64,000 bases of DNA, from assembly GCA_036971715.1 (NCBI GenBank), contig JAVHJL010000011.1, positions 1,364,001 to 1,428,000 of the forward strand, read 5' to 3'. Position numbers and translations under genes: made by a program. Shown piece after piece: positions 56,278 to 64,000 of the stretch (its first letter is position 1; each line of letters starts with the position of its first letter). Source of the DNA: Arthrobotrys musiformis. Lineage: Eukaryota; Ascomycota; Orbiliomycetes; Orbiliales; Orbiliaceae. The notes under the pieces were generated by a model. The model searched no databases and was not told where the DNA came from. It saw nothing but the letters and a program-made list of their open reading frames with translations.

Positions 56278-59028
56278 TCACCTTCTCATACCCTCGTCGC
56301 CACTCAACGATGTGGCCGTTCTCTCTTCTTCTTCGAGAATTTCACTCAACCGGGTAGGATGATGGTGTCTAGCTATCCCTTCCCAACCGGGCCCGTACCC
56401 ACCATACTGACCAGACTGGTCCTGACCCGGAGGGGGTCCTTGCGGACCGGGTCCCGGGTAGTACTGGTACGGCTGTGCTTGTGGGTGCTGGTAGGCAGCC
56501 TGCTGGCGCCTGTGCTCAACCTGGCTTTGGGTCATCGCACGCCCCCTTTCATCACGGAAAACACGACCTTGGTCATCTCTAGCCCACGGATCTTCCTCAT
56601 CATCAGATCCTGGGTCAGATATTGTCACCGAGGCCTGGCTTGACGGCCGTCCCGGCTCCGAGACCACGGACTCTTCTCCGGGGGAGAATGTCCGCTCTGG
56701 CACCCCAGAATGCAGATATCCTTGCGGTGGCTGCTGGTAGAATGCCGCAGGGTCATTCATCGCCGCAATGTTCCGCTGCTGCTGCTGCTGCTGCTGGCTT
56801 GAAGAAGGGTAATGGGGTGCCATAGGTGCCTGAACATTATGGTGTTGCTGTCCACCATGGCGTTGTGGGCTACCGTGGTGTTGGCCGGACATTGGAGGGG
56901 GGGAGGGCACTTCTGGGAGATGAGGTTCGTGGTGCAACGGCGGGGCACGATACCCCTCATCACCCTGGCCGACATAGGCACTACCGCCATCGCTAAAAGC
57001 ATCTGCGGAGAATTGAGGGGAAGCGGGGTGTACTACATCACCTGTAGGGCCAGTCGGCTGAGAGACAGGTTGGACAATGGCTGCAGCTACAGGGGGGTGG
57101 CCGTGCGAACTTTGTGGTGGGGGGCCTGACGTCGAGCTTCGTTGGCGCGAGCTTCCTGTACCACCGCCGCCGCCGCCGCCGCCGCTGCTGCCGTTTCCAC
57201 TCCCTCCGTTAGTACCGCCCGGGCCACGATTAGGTACGCCAGGCATTGGCATGGGTAGAACCTGGACACCTCCAACCAATGTTGGGTGGCCACCGCGCAA
57301 GCTGTTTGTTCTTTCACGTTCTTCCTGCTCACGTCGACCAAGTTCTTCCCATGCCCTTCTAGCTTCTTCTCGAGAGATTTGAAGCTCCCGTCTCACCTCC
57401 TCAACAAGTTTTTCGGAGGTCGCCTTTTCTTTTTCCAGTTTGGCGATCTTGGACATCGCATCCGCTCGCTTCTGCCTCTCATTTCTGAGGGTATTCTCAA
57501 GCTCTGAGGTCATCTCTCGGGACCTCTCCTGGTCAGCCTTCGTCTCGAAAAACCACCTTTGGAACTTTCGTTCAGATGATGCTCTTAATCTCTGCAGTTC
57601 AACAACCGCATGGAACAAGTTTGCACCAGCCGCAGAAAGGTCCGTGATATTTCTCGACATCTGGACTGCCAATGGATCCCTCGAAATTTCCTCCTGGTGC
57701 TGCTCGAGCCGTCGATTCCAATACCTCGTCAAACCTTCCCATTGGGCTGATAGCATTTCCCACCTTTCAAACGCATGTGGGAATGGCGATGCCGTTGTTG
57801 CTGCTGCTGATATAGTTGAATTTGGTTGGTTTCCTGTCGCTGTAAGAAGTTTGGGGCCACGAGTGGACTCACTGGGACGCCGTTGCCGGCTATCTGACGG
57901 GCTACCCTTTCCTCCGCCTGCCGCGCCAGAGCCTCCGACGCCACCAGTCCCTGTGCCAGTTGCCCCGCCCTCGTTCGCTCCACCCGCTCCACCACCGGTT
58001 CCATACCCTGCTCCTCCTCCCATTCCGGCCCCACTCGTCCCGACTCTTTGACTCGAATTGGCTCCTGATGGCCCTGCTGCTGCTGCTGCTGCTGCTGCTG
58101 TTGTGCTTCCACCCATTGCTGCTGTTGCTGAGGTGTGTTGTGTTCTAGGTTGTTGAGGATTCCTTTCCTGGTGCCTGCTAGATGAGGGTTGGTTCCCTCT
58201 CGTAGTATCTGGTATTCTCACGTTTGAGGCTGAAGCGGGAGCTTTTCCTGATCTTCTTTCTTGGGGAGAACTTTGTTGGGATGATGATCCCTGCTGTTGT
58301 GTTTTATGTGTTTGTGGGCCACGAAATTGGCTACTGCTGCCTTGCTGTGGGGAAAGCTCAGGCTTTTCAAAATAATGGGGATTCGAGGGGGAGAAACCGG
58401 CAACTGGATATTCCGGTACAAAAATATTTGATTGAGGAGACGAAGGACCAGTGGCGGATGGAGGGGCGGTTCGGCCAGCTGGAGGACGAGACGGTTGGCT
58501 CGGGTTTATTAACGCTGACATTGACGCCTTTTCTTCGACCAGGTCTCGCGTGAACGAGTACGGGGTGCGGATGGCTTCCTCTAAAGCGTAGAGGATGGCC
58601 TGGGCAGTCCGCTTGGAAACGTGCGCCGGTCTCTTGCGCGAATTGGAACGGCTGCCACCAGCCCCTCCACCACTTAAATCGTCGTCGTCGCTGTCACCAA
58701 ATCCACCGTCCTGTCGCAAGGAATCGATGTCAGTCGAGCGAGCGTGCTGGTGTTGGGCACCCCCTTTCCCTGTGGTATCAGCCGATCGAGATGCTGCTAA
58801 TCTCTTTTCTCTTCGTAGAGAAGCAGCGTTTGTAGGGGTGTCGCTTGACGAGGTTGTGGAAGGCGAGGTGTAAGGTGAGGCGGACAAGATGATGGCTGTC
58901 GTGGTGACTAGTGGGAGATTGTTCCGAGAGAGCGAACGATCGGAGGTGGCAGAGAAGAAAGGAGTCGAGATAGACTCTTCCTTTCGTTGGGATGTTGTAT
59001 TTTTGTTATGTGTGTGTATATCAAGCAA
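56278..59028 (-). CDS. Large low-complexity coiled-coil protein, start unresolved
   Basis: An open frame of up to 916 codons. Coding character is clear from about codon 60 onward (SLRREKRLAASRS). The first in-frame ATG is at 58524 (MSALINPSQ), so an upstream exon probably supplies the start. A central folded region (about 430-590) has AFERWEMLSAQWEGLTRYWNRRLEQH, then a long coiled coil (about 500-600; LENTLRNERQKRADAMSKIAKLEKEKA). The flanks are Gln/Gly/Pro/Ser-rich, with poly-Ala and poly-Gln runs encoded by CTG-type triplet tracts near 58077-58103 and 56778-56803. It ends ARHHHPTRLSEILEEEERTATS. I do not recognise the family; a scaffold role is a guess. Confidence 0.7.
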   Translation of the reverse strand: MLDIHTHNKNTTSQRKEESISTPFFSATSDRSLSRNNLPLVTTTAIILSASPYTSPSTTSSSDTPTNAASLRREKRLAASRSADTTGKGGAQHQHARSTDIDSLRQDGGFGDSDDDDLSGGGAGGSRSNSRKRPAHVSKRTAQAILYALEEAIRTPYSFTRDLVEEKASMSALINPSQPSRPPAGRTAPPSATGPSSPQSNIFVPEYPVAGFSPSNPHYFEKPELSPQQGSSSQFRGPQTHKTQQQGSSSQQSSPQERRSGKAPASASNVRIPDTTRGNQPSSSRHQERNPQQPRTQHTSATAAMGGSTTAAAAAAAAGPSGANSSQRVGTSGAGMGGGAGYGTGGGAGGANEGGATGTGTGGVGGSGAAGGGKGSPSDSRQRRPSESTRGPKLLTATGNQPNSTISAAATTASPFPHAFERWEMLSAQWEGLTRYWNRRLEQHQEEISRDPLAVQMSRNITDLSAAGANLFHAVVELQRLRASSERKFQRWFFETKADQERSREMTSELENTLRNERQKRADAMSKIAKLEKEKATSEKLVEEVRRELQISREEARRAWEELGRREQEERERTNSLRGGHPTLVGGVQVLPMPMPGVPNRGPGGTNGGSGNGSSGGGGGGGGTGSSRQRSSTSGPPPQSSHGHPPVAAAIVQPVSQPTGPTGDVVHPASPQFSADAFSDGGSAYVGQGDEGYRAPPLHHEPHLPEVPSPPPMSGQHHGSPQRHGGQQHHNVQAPMAPHYPSSSQQQQQQQRNIAAMNDPAAFYQQPPQGYLHSGVPERTFSPGEESVVSEPGRPSSQASVTISDPGSDDEEDPWARDDQGRVFRDERGRAMTQSQVEHRRQQAAYQHPQAQPYQYYPGPGPQGPPPGQDQSGQYGGYGPGWEGIARHHHPTRLSEILEEEERTATSLSGDEGMRR

Positions 59029-62000
59029 TGCAGCCCCCTTTGATCAGGCTACTGTCGATATAAAACTCCCCTCCCACGTGAAGAGAAAAGGAAAAAAAAG
59101 GGAAATTGAAACGAATTCAAGCTGTCATAGACGAGCTGAATGGAACCACCAAACTGCGAGGTTTCAAACGACGAAGTGGGATCTCGAGAATGGCGAGGGT
59201 TATCGGTTAGCCCTCGATTGGATTTCTGGACTGGAATGCTTGGGAGCGGGAAGGGTGGCTGGTGAGGTTGTTTGCTGCCAGGGCAACGGGCCTCGATTCG
59301 GCAAGATGAAGGATGGAAAAGGGCAAAGATGCTGGCCGATGATTAATTCGGGTCGATTGAATTCGGGCCGTTGACGAAACGGCCTTGAAGCCCGAAGAGG
59401 ATCGTTTCGCGATGGTATGATTGATATGATAAGAAGGAGAAGGGAGAAGGGAGACAGGCGGACTGTCGTCGTCGTCGCAGCGGGTGAGATTGGATCGAAT
59501 TAAAGTGAGATGAGAAGGTCCCGGAAAATGGAATGGCGCGCGTTGTGTGTTGCCGTGTTGTTGGAGAATCGTTGCTTTTTCGGCGCAACGCAGAAATTGG
59601 AGAGGCTGGTTTCTTTTCTGTTCTGTTCAGGTTGCTTGTTCTTGTCGACAGCCGCTTGTCTTCTGCTGGATCATGGAACGGGCCTTTTTATCTGCGATCT
59701 CCCTTCATGGCCTTGAGCTTCTGATGGTTTCGATATCACAGGCCCCTTGTCCGCAATCAAAAGGACCCCGGTGATGTTGGATGATGTTACTTCTTGTCCT
59801 GCGTGTATGTATCTCCTTAGGCGGTAACCTTCACCCCGTAATGTACCCTTCCGCAGATTGATCTCGCGCGCTCCTTGTATTTTTAGATGTACTGGATGGT
59901 ATTCGAAATTCCCAGTTCGCACCACCAACCCCAAAGGTAAAATTATAAGATCCAACAGCCGATTTCGATTCTCCTCAAGAAACCACCACCCCAGGCGCAA
60001 ACCAATCCCAAGCGGCAGCAGTGTCGTAATAATATCCCCCCCTCCAAATGAAACGTATCCAGGCAGCAGAGAATCCAACAGAGTCAAAGTCAAAAGTCAA
60101 AAGTCAAGAGGTCGGCGAGTGTAGAGACTGGAGAAACGAATGGAAGAGATCCGGGAATCTGGAAACCGTCGTCGGTGGGAGTATGTGAAAAAGAAACAAA
60201 AATGCGAGGGAAAAGATGTGGGTGGGTTAAAATGAGCGAAGCGGGAACTGAACAACTGGTACTGGAACCTGTACTGACTGACACGAGGTCTTCTGGCTGG
60301 TCGAGGTCAAAAAAAAAAAAAAAAAAAAAAAAGGAATCTATCTCCCACGCTTTTCTTTTGTCTATCAGGGTTTTTACCTTCGGCCCTTATTTTAAAATAT
60401 GCGTGTGGACTCCGTATTCCAGCGCGCAAATATACAGAATCGTGTATCGATTATACAACTGGGTAAATGTGCGATAAAGAGCGCCCTAGTCTGGATGTAT
60501 GTTGTATGTTCCAAGATTCCAGAGCGCCGGTTAGCTAAGCATTCAAACCAATAACCTTCAACTTACATACAAGACATCGATGGCGGAGATCTGTGTAATC
60601 GGAAAGGAATGCATATTGCAATGGGAGGGGAGAAACTCGTGAGGGAAGAGATGGCAGCTAGCTAACCTCGTAAACTATCGGAGTACTGCGCTGCACTGGG
60701 TTTAACAGGCACGGGGCAATTGATGCTAATTGCCTGATTGTGATTGTGATTAAAATTTCCTAAGACGTAAGTTAAAAAAGCCACTGTCACCTGGAGAATC
60801 CTGATCTAGCCGGCCGGATTCTCACTGGGCCTTGAACTTGAACAAAAAAAAGAGTACTAGCGTTTGCACAAAAATCTTTTTGGTTCTGAACTGTAAGTAG
60901 TTACAGGATGTAATCGTGGTACGGTCGTAACAGAAAGTTAACAATTCCAGGTCTTCATATCGTACAAGAGAGATGAAATAGAGGGAGAGAAAAGAGAGAG
61001 AAACAACAGTTGGTCGTGATTCGTCAATAACCCGGTGTTGCGAAATAAAGATCTAGAAGCTGGAAAATTATGAAGGAAGGGAAAGGGAAGGGAAAGGGAA
61101 GGGATGAATTGCGCAAGAGATTCTAATGATAATATATGTATTGACTAGATCTAAAATTGATAAATAAATTTTTTAAATTAAATTTTAAGCTTTGAGGAAG
61201 GACAGGCAGTCTACGCAAACCAGGTAGTAGTACTAGATACCTACGGAGTACTTTGCATGCAATCAATGTATGGCAGTAACAAAAGGCTAAGGTGAGGAGC
61301 CAAATTTGATAGGAAAGGGCAAGCCCGGAAACAAAAAAAAAAAAAAAAAAAAAAGTCGAGCGCCAGTACAAGTGATGAGATGAGAGAGCAAGGCAAGGCG
61401 GGAAGGGAAAAAAAACTTCTTTTGCATCGACATGCATACTGCGAAACATCTAGTACATTAAAAAAGGGTGAGTGACGGCAATTGGCTCCAGCGAGAAGAG
61501 GCGAAATGGGATGAACCCCGTCTGTGATTATCGAAGGGATGGTGATGCGGACGATGAGTTGGCCGATTACGAGATTGAGCCTAGTGCAGAACCCACGGCT
61601 CTGTTTTGGGCCATCAGCAGCTTGGGCTTCACAACCGAAGCACTTGTTCGAGCAGATGAAAGGCTCCAGGTGAACAGGTCTCAACCTTGTCCCAAGACAT
61701 AGCCTGCAGAAGAGAGCGAGGTGCAAGATCCACTTTCAGCTCCCAGCTCCTTCTTGAACCAAGTTTTCTCAAAGTTCCCAGAGCACCAGAGTGCCATCAG
61801 GCCAGCCTATGCACAATCAGTAAAACAAAGACAAAAAGATACAGTGGATGAGACCGGGGTAAGAGAGGGAGTGGGAAGGAAATCGTATCTGCATCATATG
61901 TAATAATAGATATTAGTGGGTAGGTAAGGTATGTAACTCCATATATACAACGCCAATGACATCTCCTTGGATGCATCATGCACCGCTGCACCACTGTGCT

Positions 62001-62554
62001 GCACCATCCAGCCTTTCAATTAATGTTCCACCGAAATTCCAGCCTCAGGAGCCGGGCCCCAGCTAAGGCGAACGACAAAAAACAGCATATCGCAGCGAAT
62101 ACATACAGAGGGAAGAGGAAGGATAGAGTATTTGGCTATGGTCATGAGGTGACAGCTCATCGCGTCAATGCAAAGCTGGAAGATAATTAACGAGGCTGGG
62201 CGAATAAACGACGCAAAGGACAAAACTGACGAAAAACGCTGCAGCGCCGAAAACCAAACATTGAACAGCATCGAAAAAGATAACAACAGGCGATGTGTAT
62301 GCGTTGGATGTGTGGCTAAATGGCGCCTCAACCTGGGTGCTGTGTTGCCACCAGCCTCAGACGTCAAAGCCACACAACACAGATCATCATGGTAACACAA
62401 GGTTTCACCATGTGCCACACACATGCGCCACGTCGAAGACAACACAAATAACGAGGACAGAAAATCCAGAAGAAAACTAGAAGCCGGTACATAGGCCAAA
62501 GCATGGAGGGAGCCCAGGTGCTGATATCATGGAGAATGCTGGAGCACAGTGGCG
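59029..62554. other. Intergenic, 3.5 kb
   Basis: No gene is supported. It carries an A24 run (60309-60332), an A22 run (61333-61354) and a purine repeat GGGAA(A) at about 61078-61103. The open frame at 59671-60093 (minus) lacks an ATG at its start. A missing first exon of the upstream gene may lie near 59029-59600. Confidence 0.5.
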
Positions 62555-63735
62555 CTAGTATTGGTAGCCATCCGTCGAACCATATGAGTGCGGATAATAG
62601 CCGGGTGGGGTCCAAGCCCACGATGGTGTCTCAATCCTTCCATACTCGTGCTGTTGGTGAGGGGTCGGAAGGGTCATCCATGGGGCTGAGGCCGGGGATG
62701 CGATAAGAGGAGGCAGAGAGAGAGAATGGACTCCCATGGGGCCGTTCACCTCCGAGGGAGAGTGGTAGAAGGCCGGTGGGGACATGAGCGCCGGAGTAGT
62801 CGCCGTATAATGCGAAGATAGCGGTGTAGATGCTAGAGTGTCGCATATACAATTAGCATCATTATACGCCTTATATTGCATCACGACGGGTGTCCTTGGA
62901 TACTGTATAAGTACTAGTACTTAGGAAGGCAGCCCCGATGATCTGGGTATATATACACTTACGATACGACCCACTAGCGGTTGAGATATCGGAAGCCTCA
63001 CTTGGGCTCTTTGAAGTCTGCCTAATGTCTTCATACCCATGAGAATACCCATGTGGTATGGTAAGGTGATGCGGAAGCCCCGCTTTTAGCGATCTAGCTG
63101 GCGCGACGGCTTCATCATGATCGTAGACTCTCGCGCCCTTCACCCTCTTGGGTTTTTGATCGATATTCGAAAGAGATATATTCTTTCTAGACCTCTTAGT
63201 CCCCGGAGTAGGCTCTATGACTATTTTCAACGGCGGGAACGAGGAATTGGGTTTTGTCTTTATCTCTGGCTCGGCGGTTGTCTAAACGGGTTCACACCCG
63301 AAAATGTTAGTATTGGCGCGAAACATCACGGGAGCTTCAAAAATACGACATCAACGCAAAGTAAACTACTAGACAGAGCCCACTGTGGGGTATTATCCAT
63401 CGCAGTTGTGTAGGGAATATACTCACTTGTGGGTTCACAACCATCGGGACTGTTCGGTAAGAGATATATTATTAGCGATATGATCCAAGCCGTGTTGGGA
63501 CAAGCCAAACTCTAAAGTGTGGTATGTAGCTAGACTTACCATCCTCGTAGGGATTCAACCGGGTGACGGGATTGGGCCATTGCCTCCTTGGTCGACCTCT
63601 CTGTGCCTTTAGCCCATCCATAATCTGTAAGGGCGCCGAGCTTCTGATCTTCTCGATCTTAAGAACCTCCTCTAGGCTCATCCCCGCTTTCTTCCCCGCC
63701 CGTTTAGGCCGAACTGGCCCAGGCTTAGAAGGCAT
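62555..63735 (-). CDS. Small basic protein with AT-hook-like motif, unknown
   Basis: Four exons, 271 aa: 63540-63735, 63427-63449 (23 nt), 62963-63281, 62555-62832. The N-terminus is basic (MPSKPGPVRPKRAGKKAG). A segment AQRGRPRRQWPNP (about 45-57) contains RGRP, the core of an AT-hook. A second basic patch (GTKRSRKNIS, then QKPKRVKG) follows at about 95-120. The rest is Ser/Pro/Tyr/His-rich (SHYTATTPALMSPP; ending GYYPHSYGSTDGYQY). A nuclear DNA-associated role is inference from one short motif. The frame is also open from an ATG at 63858, which would add 41 residues. I chose 63735 for its context and the basic start, but both are possible. Confidence 0.6.
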
Positions 63736-64000
63736 TATAAAACCAGAAAAAAGTGTGTAAATTTCCTCTACAGCGTGTAAATTTCCCTTACAGTCTGAAT
63801 TCGAACCTTTAGAGACAAAAGGAATAACTTTTGAGCCTCTAGATGGATGTACAGGCACAACAGGGGAGTATATATCTTGGATGTGCTCTCAACACTTTTA
63901 TTGAGGTCTTTCAGCTGAAGATCAGGTGAGTTTAGCCAATTTCCTAATTGGGAAAGAACGATGGTAGACGACGAAGAATTTGGTAGGAGAGGATATTTTT
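63736..64000. other. Right edge of window
   Basis: This is the 5' flank of the small basic protein gene. The frame stays open to 63858 for a possible longer start. No other feature is seen. Confidence 0.5.

Noticed and set aside
59671..60093. 140-codon minus-strand frame with hydrophobic stretches
   Set aside because: It begins at TTG with no upstream ATG, and no family is recognisable.

Overview
The window is nuclear DNA of a filamentous ascomycete (Pezizomycotina). The genes are split by short introns (about 50-140 nt) with GTRNGT donors and YAG acceptors. The gene set is fungal: a septin of the AspE type, a Zn2Cys6 regulator, a HOS3-type deacetylase, fungal nicotinamidase, a DUF1774-like membrane protein and a long-tailed fungal annexin. 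Intergenic DNA carries homopolymer A/T runs and pyrimidine tracts. Frequent microexons and the loose gene spacing would suit an early-diverging class such as Orbiliomycetes or Pezizomycetes, but that placement is inference. I worked out splice models by hand, by matching donor and acceptor phase to conserved protein sequence. Every multi-exon model below sums to a whole number of codons.

Layout. 0-4 kb: an uncharacterised multi-pass membrane protein, a 12-bp tandem repeat and paired A/T runs. 3.7-7.3 kb: APN2 (AP endonuclease 2) and COX13 (cytochrome c oxidase subunit VIa), head to head. This pair flanks the mating-type locus in many ascomycetes. 7.9-10.2 kb: a divergent CNNM/Mam3-like DUF21 membrane protein. 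11.8-13.3 kb: a CPSF6-like RRM protein. 15.2-17.2 kb: SSS1 (Sec61 gamma) converging on a 2-Cys peroxiredoxin. 17.2-20.9 kb: a gene-poor stretch. 21.0-26.9 kb: a DCAF11-like WD40 protein converging on the annexin. 28.9-30.7 kb: the septin. 30.7-34.7 kb: gene-poor, with exon-like fragments. 34.7-38.0 kb: a Zn2Cys6 transcription factor of eight exons. 38.7-41.1 kb: a proline-rich single-pass protein and the DUF1774-like protein. 42.7-47.8 kb: HOS3-type HDAC and nicotinamidase PNC1 in tandem. These are the NAD+-salvage and deacetylation arms of chromatin and metabolism, but their adjacency may be coincidence. 49.4-51.4 kb: a small single-pass protein converging on a YdeI/OmdA-family protein. 52.2-59.0 kb: two large, low-complexity fungal proteins. 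62.6-63.9 kb: a small basic protein of unknown function.

The genes are mostly housekeeping and independently transcribed. I see no biosynthetic cluster, intact transposon, CRISPR array, rRNA or convincing tRNA. Nothing here is clearly a new biological system. The observations most worth following are the APN2-COX13 context with no recognisable mating-type gene beside it, the annexin with a roughly 550-residue repeat-bearing extension, the divergent CNNM-like protein, and the recurring 9-25 nt exons.
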